DNA from: Betaproteobacteria bacterium RBG_16_58_11
Lineage (GTDB): Bacteria; Pseudomonadota; Gammaproteobacteria; Burkholderiales; Thiobacteraceae
Length of the DNA stretch: 7,435 bases
Assembly: GCA_001770235.1 (NCBI GenBank)
Contig: MEQN01000137.1
Coordinates: forward strand, 314 to 7,748
Direction: 5' to 3'
The notes below the pieces were generated by a model. That model searched no databases. It worked only from the letters and a program-made list of their open reading frames with translations, and was not told the DNA's origin. The translations under genes and the position numbers were made by a program. This document shows, piece after piece, positions 1-7,435 of the stretch (its first letter is position 1; every line of letters begins with the position of its first letter).

Positions 1-27
1 ACGTAGCATCATTTCCACCAACCCCCA

Positions 28-52
28 ATCGCCCGATAAATCGGGCTCCTAC
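28..52 (-). repeat. REP-like palindrome 1 (GTAG head)
   Basis: Read on the minus strand this 25-base unit starts with GTAGGA and continues into a perfect 7-bp stem: GCCCGAT (31-37) and ATCGGGC (40-46), separated by two bases. The GTAG head followed by a short hairpin is the layout of REP sequences mobilised by RAYT (REP-associated tyrosine) transposases. It faces the second unit at 66-90, so the pair resembles a BIME (two REPs in inverted orientation). No RAYT gene is in the window. The family assignment is from structure only. Confidence 0.75.
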
Positions 53-65
53 AAAAAGTGATCCT

Positions 66-90
66 GTGGGAGCGCAATTCATTGCGCGAT
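66..90 (+). repeat. REP-like palindrome 2 (GTGG head), inverted partner of REP 1
   Basis: A 25-base unit with head GTGGGA and a perfect 7-bp stem, GCGCAAT (72-78) and ATTGCGC (81-87). Aligned base for base with REP 1 it differs at six positions. Four of these are two paired stem changes that keep pairing, and the other two are one base in the head and one in the loop. This supports selection on the hairpin or on the transposase that recognises it. Orientation is opposite to REP 1, with 13 bases between the two. Confidence 0.72.
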
Positions 91-104
91 ACCTCGCCAT
101 TCAG

Positions 105-185
105 ATCGCCCGATAGCCCTGCATAGCCATTCCACTAATCCATCAAAAAACGATGGATAAGTGGCTGGTTAAATCGGGCTCCTAC
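105..185 (-). repeat. REP-like palindrome 3, split by a 56-base hairpin insert
   Basis: The two halves ATCGCCCGAT (105-114) and AAATCGGGCTCCTAC (171-185) join to give exactly the 25 bases of REP 1. Between them, at the loop, lie 56 extra bases (115-170). The insert folds: 132-144 pairs with 152-164 (13 positions, one A/A mismatch) around a seven-base loop AAAAAAC. After a small internal loop, 125-129 pairs with 166-170, including one G-U pair. The head of this REP begins 2 bases after the TAA stop of the glycosyltransferase (188-190), so it may also act as a 3'-end hairpin for the leftward operon. Whether the insert is a mobile unit or an enlarged REP variant is unknown. Confidence 0.65.
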
Positions 186-187
186 AT

Positions 188-949
188 TTATTGTCCCCGC
201 GCACGCCTTACCAGTAAAACAGGTAAGCGCAACACAAAACCGATAAACAGGCGCGTGTGCATCCAGGTCAATAGCAGGTTATCGCGCAGGTAGCGGAAAT
301 GCGACACGCCACCCTCCTCCGCGCGGTAGTAGCGCACCGGGGCTGGCAGATTCACCGGCCTGACCCCATACCAGCAAAGACGCACCACGGCCTCGGGATC
401 AAAGTCGAAGTGACGCATCCACGGCTGATGGCGCATCACCTGCCGCAAAGGTTCAAGCGGATACACGCGAAACCCGAACAGCGAGTCGCCAATGCCTGCC
501 CACAGCGTTTCCAGATTGGCCCACCAGTTGGAAACGCGCCGCCCATTCACGCGCAAGCTCGGCGCGTGAATATCAAATACCGGTACGCCCAATATCATGG
601 CCGCTGGTTGGCGCGCAGATTCCGCCATGAACGCCGGAATACGTTCGGGTGGATGCTGTCCATCCGAATCCATGGTTAAAACGTGGCTGAAACCCGCCGC
701 TGCCGCCTGCTCCAAACCGTGCAGTACCGCTGCGCCTTTACCCTGGTTGCGCGGCAAGATCATCACGCGCAGGTCGGCATCCTGCGCCGCCATCGCTTGC
801 AAACCCTCGGCGCTGCCGTCGTTGCTGCCATCCACCACCACCCACACCGGGCTCCAGTATTGTCGTGCCGCGCGCACAGTCTCATAGACCTTGGCACCGG
901 GGTTATAGCTGGGAATGAGGACGAGATGCGTAGTCGAGGCGGCAATCAT
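188..949 (-). CDS. Family 2 glycosyltransferase (GT-A fold)
   Basis: A 253-residue protein with a GT-A domain of the dolichyl-phosphate-mannose-synthase-like GT2 type. It would move a sugar from a nucleotide or lipid-linked donor to an acceptor at the cytoplasmic side of the membrane. Visible motifs are the N-terminal strand LVLIPSYNPG (9-18), VVVDGSNDGS with Asp40, NQGKGAA (68-74) and the metal-binding DSD at 94-96 within MDSDGQHP. NWWANLETLWAGIGDSLFGFRVYPL (about 141-165) resembles GT2 proteins of aryl-polyene clusters. A hydrophobic stretch near 226-247 may anchor the C-terminus. The ATG start overlaps the stop of the acyltransferase as ATGA, so translation is probably coupled. In aryl-polyene operons such an enzyme sits beside a PlsC-type acyltransferase, as here, and is thought to decorate or anchor the polyene. 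The exact sugar and acceptor cannot be read from sequence. Confidence 0.88.
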   Translation of the reverse strand: MIAASTTHLVLIPSYNPGAKVYETVRAARQYWSPVWVVVDGSNDGSAEGLQAMAAQDADLRVMILPRNQGKGAAVLHGLEQAAAAGFSHVLTMDSDGQHPPERIPAFMAESARQPAAMILGVPVFDIHAPSLRVNGRRVSNWWANLETLWAGIGDSLFGFRVYPLEPLRQVMRHQPWMRHFDFDPEAVVRLCWYGVRPVNLPAPVRYYRAEEGGVSHFRYLRDNLLLTWMHTRLFIGFVLRLPVLLVRRARGQ

Positions 950-1746
950 GACGGTGTACGGTCAGGCTGCGTGGGTAGAGAATGGGTTGGGTAAAACGCC
1001 GAGCCTTGTACTAGCTCATGCGCAAAATAATGTTCCAATTCTGTCATGAAGCGCTGCGTATGCTGCGGTGGATCGAAGCGCCGCCCCAGGCGCACCCGGT
1101 AATGGATCGGCATGGGGGGTTTGCGGAACAGCGGCCAGCCCTTGCTCAGATACTTGGAATCGGTTTCGATCAGCACCGTCTGCACCGGTACCTGTGCACG
1201 GCGCGCGATCAGCGCGATGCTGCCCTTGAGCGGATTGACCGGGCACGAGGTGGTGCGGGTACCTTCCGGGAATAGCAACAGATGGCTACCGCAGTCAAAA
1301 TCCTGGGTTGCCAGCTGCACCATGCGCCGCACCGGTTCATTGCGGATGTAGCGCGCCAGTCGAGCACCCCCACCGAGAAAAATATTGTTCATCAAATCGG
1401 CTTTAAGCACACAGGCAACATTCGGCAAGCGTGAAATCACCATCACTGCATCCAGCAGACACGGATGATTGGGCGCGATAATCAGCGAAGGTTCATCGCG
1501 CAGGACATCCAGCGCTTCCAGATCAAAGCTGCACCGGCGCGACACGCTAAGACTGGCAAGATAAACTCGAAACACCGCCATGATGACATAACGCCCCAGC
1601 GCCCGTCCCCGGCGCTCGGACAGTAGCGGGCAAATAATCATCGCAACCGACGTCCATGCCAGGCACAGTATCCCCAGCCAGGCCAGGCCAAGATACAGCA
1701 CCAGGTAATCGTAGCCATTCAGCAACACACGCAATGCGGCGCGCAT
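946..1746 (-). CDS. PlsC-family acyltransferase (lysophospholipid acyltransferase-like)
   Basis: Membrane acyltransferase of 266 residues with the two hallmark motifs of the PlsC/LPLAT family: the catalytic HX4D as NHPCLLD (His94, Asp99) and FPEGTR (159-164), which binds the phosphate of the acceptor. Residues about 13-41 are strongly hydrophobic and form a membrane anchor. The start chosen is the ATG at 1746. It lies 2 bases after the chorismatase stop, has GGGAT about 8 bases upstream, and opens directly into the membrane segment. A longer frame from 1827 would overlap the chorismatase by 79 bases and add a non-hydrophobic leader, so I reject it. The family normally acylates lysophosphatidic acid, but in aryl-polyene/xanthomonadin operons a PlsC-like enzyme beside a GT2 is believed to link the polyene to a glycerol or sugar lipid. 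That role is inferred from the neighbours, not from the protein. Confidence 0.87.
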   Translation of the reverse strand: MRAALRVLLNGYDYLVLYLGLAWLGILCLAWTSVAMIICPLLSERRGRALGRYVIMAVFRVYLASLSVSRRCSFDLEALDVLRDEPSLIIAPNHPCLLDAVMVISRLPNVACVLKADLMNNIFLGGGARLARYIRNEPVRRMVQLATQDFDCGSHLLLFPEGTRTTSCPVNPLKGSIALIARRAQVPVQTVLIETDSKYLSKGWPLFRKPPMPIHYRVRLGRRFDPPQHTQRFMTELEHYFAHELVQGSAFYPTHSLPTQPDRTPS

Positions 1747-1748
1747 GA

Positions 1749-2810
1749 TCAATCCCGCTGGCCGGACATGCGCGCTAGCGGATGCGCGGCAGTGGCCTCG
1801 ATTTCCAGCAGCAGATCCTGGCGGCACACATCAGCCTGCAGATAGACTGCCTTGAGCGCATCGCCCACGCAGTGTGCCAGCTCGTCGCGAATCTGCGCCA
1901 GATCGGCAGGGTGGCGCACATATACCTTGTAATACAGGCTGGCGAGATCGAAGCTAGGCTGGCTCGCCAGGCGATTTGCCTCGGCCAGCACAGCCTCGAT
2001 ATTGGCCATGGTTTCGCGAGTTTGCGCCACGACATCGGTGGGGTGCACAGTTGCATGGCCAACAATGCTGGCGGTGCCGGAAACAAACAACACCTCATCT
2101 TGCCCCAGGCGCACCAGACTGGCACGCGAGAATGTCGGGCTGCGCGGACCATATTGTTGCGGATATTGGTAAGCGCTGATCTGGCGTGGATTTTCAATGC
2201 TCAGCGGCGCCACGCGCCCGGCTAAAAAGGCAATGGTCAAAGGCCCTTGCGCAGAACCTAAGGCACACGCGGCAGGGACATTGCCCACGACATCGCGTCC
2301 GTGCGCCAGGAAAGCATTCTGCCGTCCCAGGTTGAACTGGCTATAGCGCTCAAGCCCGAAGCTGTGGGTGTTGATGTCCGCGATGTAATTCCAGAAGCGA
2401 AACAGATACGGGTAGTGCAGCGTGTCGAGTAAGGTAAACACTTGGCGATAGGCCGACTCGGTGGCCTGCTGCAGCGGCGTTTTGTCAGCGCCGGCTTCAA
2501 ACATTGTTTCAGTCAATTCAATCACGCCAAACAAAACATCATCGTCGTGGCGATAATGGATAGCACCATATCGTCCCTGCGTTAGCTGGCCGCTGCCGTG
2601 CCACACTTCGCAGATGGAATCGCCGGCATCCAGTCTCTGCATAGGTACGCGCATGCAGGGAATCTCCACGTCAATTTGCATCGCGCGCTCGACCGCATCC
2701 ACAGAAAAACACAGGGCGCCCAGCACGCTGCTTTTCCACTGTGCCGGTTGTTTCAAAAACGCTGCTATGGACAGGTTTGAGCCATGCAAGGGTGATACCG
2801 TGTCGTGCAT
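1749..2810 (-). CDS. xanB2: XanB2-like chorismatase (3-hydroxybenzoate synthase type)
   Basis: A 353-residue protein of the chorismatase family (FkbO/Hyg5/XanB2), which hydrolyses or rearranges chorismate in the cytoplasm. XanB2 of Xanthomonas makes 3- and 4-hydroxybenzoate, the first feeding xanthomonadin and the second ubiquinone. Support: the core YPYLFRFWNYIADIN and FGLERYSQFNLGR (about 134-163), VLFVSGTASIVGH (240-252) and a C-terminal RidA-like half (about 256-345). Cys329 and Glu336, in CRQDLLLE, have the spacing and nearly the numbering of the Cys327/Glu334 pair that I recall as diagnostic of the Hyg5 (3-hydroxybenzoate) subtype. I chose ATG at 2810 over the TTG codon just before it, because the ATG shares its A with the restored stop of the upstream oxidoreductase (TGATG). 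GGTG lies about 8 bases upstream. The gene is intact although its upstream neighbour is broken, so it may be kept for ubiquinone precursor supply. Confidence 0.88.
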   Translation of the reverse strand: MHDTVSPLHGSNLSIAAFLKQPAQWKSSVLGALCFSVDAVERAMQIDVEIPCMRVPMQRLDAGDSICEVWHGSGQLTQGRYGAIHYRHDDDVLFGVIELTETMFEAGADKTPLQQATESAYRQVFTLLDTLHYPYLFRFWNYIADINTHSFGLERYSQFNLGRQNAFLAHGRDVVGNVPAACALGSAQGPLTIAFLAGRVAPLSIENPRQISAYQYPQQYGPRSPTFSRASLVRLGQDEVLFVSGTASIVGHATVHPTDVVAQTRETMANIEAVLAEANRLASQPSFDLASLYYKVYVRHPADLAQIRDELAHCVGDALKAVYLQADVCRQDLLLEIEATAAHPLARMSGQRD

Positions 2811-3560
2811 CAATTCACCGCTGCGCCCGTTTCATCCACCGCCCGGATATTGTATTTGCGCCTGCGCCATGCCTGCAATGTGCGTCTGAAATTGAGCAAG
2901 GACGCCGCGTAATACAGCCCTTTGAATAGCAGCAAGGGGCGCTGAATCGGCGTTTTGCCAAACACGTCGCCGGCCAACACCGATAGCAGCGCCTCTATTT
3001 ACGCGAAAAATGTTGCGCGGCCCCATAAACATATCGCGCAGAGTGGGATTGGTCACCCGGTAAATAAACCAGGAAAATGCCTTCGGACCAACCCGCATTG
3101 TGCGGTCGAATTTCTTTAATGCAGCGGCTGCCTGCTGCGGATGGCGCAAGCAGGTGTCCACGGTGTCGGCCCCGACAAAGGCGCTGTGCACGGCCAGCAT
3201 CACGCCGGAAGAAAACACCGGATCAATAAAGGCCATGGGCATGGATTTATCCATGGCATCGGCAAATTGGAACGCCTGTTTGTGATCATGCCAGGGCGAA
3301 ACAAATTCCGCGGCCCATTTTTCCATGCCGATGGCCTTGACCGCGTCCGCCACGCCCAGCTTTTCCAGCAACGGCAAATTAGCGGGGAGTAGCGATTCGC
3401 CAATGTGAAAACGCGGATGATGCGCTTTTTCCAACAGGGTCACGCGGTAGCCACGCTCGGCCAGTAAGGCGGCGGCGGTCGAGCCGGCTGGGCCACCGCC
3501 GATCACCAGTACGTCGCAGTCCGAAGTACAGGCGGCGGATACTGCGCAGGAAGTGTTCAT
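2810..3560 (-). pseudogene. FAD-dependent oxidoreductase (halogenase-like), internal deletion plus frameshift
   Basis: The remains of a flavoprotein of the tryptophan-halogenase-like family found in aryl-polyene/xanthomonadin operons. The N-terminus is convincing: [20 protein letters not shown] (17-36) is the dinucleotide-binding fold and GESLLP (54-59) is typical of the family. After DAMDKSMP (101-108) the protein jumps straight to [15 protein letters not shown], which in relatives follows the GDA motif of the second FAD-binding region. By my recollection of roughly 430 residues for relatives, about 180 are missing, and the gap keeps the frame. Near residue 188 an extra base (A at 2997 on the plus strand) shifts the frame, giving an early stop at 2832-2834. 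Removing that base restores [18 protein letters not shown] and runs to a TGA at 2810-2812 sharing one base with the chorismatase ATG. The repaired product would be 249 residues, still lacking the middle domain. Almost certainly not a working enzyme. It is the first gene of the operon. Confidence 0.85.
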
Positions 3561-3570
3561 GGTTTAACCA

Positions 3571-3590
3571 GGTCTGATATTAATCAAACC
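3571..3590. promoter_or_regulatory. Operator-like inverted repeat upstream of the operon
   Basis: GGTCTGATATTAATCAAACC is an imperfect inverted repeat: arms of eight with one mismatch (GGTcTGAT and ATCAaACC) around ATTA. It lies 11-30 bases before the first codon of the oxidoreductase. A TACAAT sequence on the minus strand (plus 3593-3598) could be a -10 box, which would put the start point near 3586, inside the repeat. No good -35 box is visible at the right distance. The geometry fits a repressor site, but no regulator gene is in the window, so this is a weak call. Confidence 0.3.
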
Positions 3591-3846
3591 GAATTGTATC
3601 GCACCCCATCGCAGCAAAATGATTTTGTCCCCGGGTTATCTTGCCGGCCGGAAACAATCTCACCCCATCAACTATCAGATTATCTATCGTCAGGCATCGG
3701 TAGGCGAAGCTGGAAAATTGTAGGGATGAATACGCGCTAAACGAGGATAACCCATCTCAAGCGTTGATCATTTTCTTTCAGAAAATACCAATATCACATA
3801 TTTTCACCACGAAATAGATTTCGTTCATGGTCTGTTTTGTGGGTAG

Positions 3847-3864
3847 AGAAAACATTAGTTTTCT
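3847..3864 (-). terminator. Possible weak hairpin terminator downstream of tRNA-Ser
   Basis: AGAAAAC (3847-3853) and GTTTTCT (3858-3864) pair around a four-base loop, starting 35 bases past the encoded CCA of the tRNA. The stem is A/U-rich and the leftward transcript has no U run after it, so it is a poor intrinsic terminator. It may instead be a 3'-processing structure. Confidence 0.25.
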
Positions 3865-3898
3865 AAATCACTTATTTTGCAGAGTATTGCCATAATAA

Positions 3899-3988
<90 letters not shown>

Positions 3989-3998
3989 GAAGGGCGCG

Positions 3999-4027
3999 AT
4001 TCTATCAGAAGCGCACCTACATTTCAC
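3999..4027 (-). promoter_or_regulatory. Sigma-70-type promoter of tRNA-Ser with GC-rich discriminator
   Basis: On the minus strand, GTGAAA (4022-4027, four of six to TTGACA) and TAGAAT (3999-4004, five of six to TATAAT) are 17 bases apart, the ideal spacing. The bases after the -10 box are CGCGCCC, a GC-rich discriminator typical of stable-RNA promoters under stringent (ppGpp) control. Predicted initiation near 3992 would leave a leader of about 4 bases before the mature tRNA. The -35 box ends one base before the probable ribosome-binding site of mltF. Confidence 0.6.
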
Positions 4028-4035
4028 GGACGCAC

Positions 4036-5490
4036 ATGGACAAAATACGATTCGTTCGCCAAACTCTTGCAATGCGGGTTCTTCTTATCCTGTTTTTAAG
4101 TACGCTGCTTTCCGCCTGCGATTGGAGCAGCAAGCCGATTCCTTCTGCGCGCGAAGCACGTGAGCTGACTGTCGTTACGCGCAATGGTCCGACCACTTAT
4201 TACGAAAACTCGCAGGGCCAATACGCCGGTATTGAACACGATCTGGTCACGCTGTTCGCCAAGGAACTCGGTTTTAAAGTCAATTTTGTCGTGACCAATC
4301 AATTCCAAGACATTTTGCCCAAGGTCGCTTCGCGCCAGGCGCATTTTGCCGCGGCCGGCATCACCATTACCGATGATCGCAAGATGCGCCTTTTATTCAG
4401 TACGGCTTATCAGTCGGTGCAACAGCAGGTCGTCTACAACATTGCGTATGACAAACCCAGTGGGGTTAAGGATCTGCTCGGCAAGAAGCTGGTGGTGGTG
4501 GCGGGAACAAGTTACGTGAATCAGTTGAATCAGGCGAAGCGCAAATTCCCCGACTTGACTTGGATCGAGTCGAAAGATCAAGTCACGGAAGACTTGCTCG
4601 CACAACTCGCTTTGGGGGAAATCGACTATGTTGTCGCCGATTCGCACATCGTCAAGCTCTCTCAGAAATTTCACCCGGAATTGGCGGTTGGCTTCGACAT
4701 CGGTCGCCCGGAATATCTGGGTTGGGCGTTTCCAAAGGATGGTGATGCTTGGCTGTATAAGAAATCCATCCAATTCTTCGCCAAAATTCAACGCGACGGC
4801 ACGCTGAAACGCTTACAGGATCGGTATTACGGTCATCTCGAACGCTTGGAACAAGCCGATGTGATTCATTTTCTGATAAAAATGAACACGGTGCTACCCA
4901 AGTACCGCGACCTGTACTACGAAGCGCAGGATATCACCGGGATCGATTGGCGTCTGCTCGCGGCCTTGGGCTATCAAGAGTCGAAATGGGATCCGCTCGC
5001 CACCTCGCCCACCAATGTGCGCGGCATCATGATGCTGACCGAGCAGACAGCGGATGAAATGGGGGTTGACGACCGACTGGACCCGAAGCAAAGCATCATC
5101 GCCGGGTCGAAGTATTTATTGAATATGATTGAGACGATTCCGGCACGCGTAGCGGAGCCGGATCGCACTTGGTTGGCACTCGCGAGCTACAACGTGGGTT
5201 ATGGGCACTTGGAAGATGCGCGCGTACTAGCGCAGCGCCAGGGCCTCAATCCAGATGTCTGGCCGGATCTGAAGAAGTCCTTGCCCTTGCTTGCCAATGC
5301 AGCGCACCACTCGACCGTGAAGCACGGCTTTGCGCGGGGTGGTGAGCCGGTGATTTTTACCGAGAATATTCGGACTTACTATGACATTCTGGTGAAGTTC
5401 GAAAAGCCTTACCAGCCGTTTTTCTCAACGCTGGCGAAGAACAACAAACCGGCGCCCAAAAAGATCAAAAAAGCCGCTGCGCCTTTGTAG
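4036..5490 (+). CDS. mltF: Membrane-bound lytic murein transglycosylase F (lipoprotein form)
   Basis: MltF cuts the glycan chains of peptidoglycan between N-acetylmuramic acid and N-acetylglucosamine, leaving 1,6-anhydro ends, in cell-wall turnover and insertion of envelope machines. The 484-residue product has a lipoprotein signal (about 13-28, lipobox LSAC, Cys28), a periplasmic solute-binding-protein-3 domain (about 44-267) and a C-terminal SLT domain (about 297-455). The catalytic Glu315 lies in GYQESKWDP, almost exactly at the position known in E. coli MltF (Glu314). The family motifs RGIMMLT (329-335) and SYNVGYGH (384-391) are present. The C-terminal tail is rich in Lys, Pro and Ala. 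I chose ATG 4036, which has GGA five bases upstream. A longer frame from 3877 would translate the reverse strand of the tRNA and is spurious. ATG 4072 would also give a usable lipoprotein signal but has no visible ribosome-binding site. The gene stands alone, diverging from the tRNA and converging on serS. Confidence 0.93.
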   Translation: MDKIRFVRQTLAMRVLLILFLSTLLSACDWSSKPIPSAREARELTVVTRNGPTTYYENSQGQYAGIEHDLVTLFAKELGFKVNFVVTNQFQDILPKVASRQAHFAAAGITITDDRKMRLLFSTAYQSVQQQVVYNIAYDKPSGVKDLLGKKLVVVAGTSYVNQLNQAKRKFPDLTWIESKDQVTEDLLAQLALGEIDYVVADSHIVKLSQKFHPELAVGFDIGRPEYLGWAFPKDGDAWLYKKSIQFFAKIQRDGTLKRLQDRYYGHLERLEQADVIHFLIKMNTVLPKYRDLYYEAQDITGIDWRLLAALGYQESKWDPLATSPTNVRGIMMLTEQTADEMGVDDRLDPKQSIIAGSKYLLNMIETIPARVAEPDRTWLALASYNVGYGHLEDARVLAQRQGLNPDVWPDLKKSLPLLANAAHHSTVKHGFARGGEPVIFTENIRTYYDILVKFEKPYQPFFSTLAKNNKPAPKKIKKAAAPL

Positions 5491-5533
5491 CGCCGGCATC
5501 CCTGCCGGCATGCCGGCTGGAAGCCGGCGCTAC
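5487..5533. terminator. GC-rich REP-like palindrome between convergent mltF and serS, likely bidirectional terminator
   Basis: Outer arms GTAGCGCCGGC (5487-5497) and GCCGGCGCTAC (5523-5533) are perfect 11-bp complements. Inside, GCCGGC occurs four times (5492, 5504, 5512, 5523), so the region can fold as one long hairpin or as two adjacent small ones. It has the same GTAG head as the REPs at the left end but a different stem. It fills nearly all of the 47 bases between the two stop codons. There is no T run, so termination would depend on the hairpin or on Rho. The mltF stop TAG is part of the left arm. Confidence 0.65.
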
Positions 5534-5537
5534 GACC

Positions 5538-7435
<1,898 letters not shown>

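Larger units (their letters stand above)
3561..3898. other. Intergenic region, AT-rich towards the tRNA, with small hairpins
   Basis: This 338-base stretch carries no convincing gene on either strand. It holds the 5' region of the leftward operon and the region 3' of the tRNA. Four short inverted repeats lie in 3770-3864: ATTTTCT/AGAAAAT (3770-3786, three-base loop), GAAAATA/TATTTTC (3781-3805), CGAAAT/ATTTCG (3810-3823) and AGAAAAC/GTTTTCT (3847-3864). The left part is richer in GC and contains a CCGGCCGG run near 3644-3651. A small RNA or regulator sites are possible, but nothing here proves either. Confidence 0.6.

Noticed and set aside
299..1351. Plus-strand open frames opposite the glycosyltransferase and acyltransferase
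   Set aside because: They are reverse-strand shadows of well-supported genes, with no motifs and no ribosome-binding sites. The same holds for the frames opposite serS, rarA, mltF and the chorismatase.
1747..1827. Longer start for the acyltransferase at 1827
   Set aside because: It would overlap the chorismatase by 79 bases and add a leader unlike the family. ATG 1746 is 2 bases from the upstream stop and opens into the membrane anchor.
3602..3669. Direct repeat CACCCCATC at 3602-3610 and 3661-3669
   Set aside because: Nine bases in two copies 59 bases apart with no shared flanks. It could be a regulator site pair but is not distinguishable from chance.
3633..3753. GGGTTATC ... GATAACCC inverted repeat as ends of a small mobile element
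   Set aside because: Only 8 bases match, about one such pair is expected by chance in 340 bases, and no flanking target duplication is seen.
971..3850. Repeated 12-mer GTGGGTAGAGAA at 971-982 and 3839-3850
   Set aside because: A repeated 12-mer is expected by chance in a window of this size, and the flanks do not match.

Overview
The window looks like a chromosomal stretch of a gammaproteobacterium of moderate GC content. The reasons are the rarA-serS gene pair, an MltF-type lytic transglycosylase, a XanB2-type chorismatase beside aryl-polyene/xanthomonadin-style genes, and REP-like palindromes with a GTAG/GTGG head. The genus cannot be fixed from the sequence alone.

Layout, left to right. 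Bases 1-187 are non-coding and hold three REP-like palindromes. Two form an inverted pair with compensatory stem changes. The third is split exactly at its loop by a 56-base hairpin-forming insert. Bases 188-3560 are one leftward, tightly packed operon, in transcription order: a FAD-dependent oxidoreductase of the aryl-polyene 'halogenase-like' type, a XanB2-like chorismatase, a PlsC-family acyltransferase and a family 2 glycosyltransferase. The genes overlap (TGATG, ATGA) or are 2 bases apart. The oxidoreductase is broken twice: a large in-frame internal deletion removes the middle of the protein, and a single extra base near the C-terminus shifts the frame. The other three genes are intact.

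Bases 3561-3898 are an AT-richer intergenic region with an operator-like inverted repeat just before the operon and several small hairpins. A leftward tRNA-Ser(CGA) gene follows (3899-3988). Its own promoter lies in the 47-base gap before the rightward mltF gene (4036-5490), which encodes a probable lipoprotein lytic transglycosylase. mltF and the leftward serS converge on a 47-base GC-rich REP-like palindrome that probably ends transcription from both sides. serS (5538-6809) follows rarA (truncated by the right window edge) with a 2-base gap.

Functional picture: rarA, serS, the tRNA and mltF are housekeeping genes (replication-fork maintenance, serine-tRNA charging, cell-wall turnover). The four-gene operon is the accessory part. 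It looks like a fragment of an aryl-polyene/xanthomonadin pathway: the chorismatase would supply the hydroxybenzoate starter, and the acyltransferase and glycosyltransferase would attach or decorate the product at the membrane. No ketosynthase, acyl carrier protein, dehydratase, ligase or exporter lies in the window, so the rest is elsewhere or lost. I see no clear sign of a wholly new system. The most unusual items are the split REP and the doubly damaged oxidoreductase gene in an otherwise intact operon.
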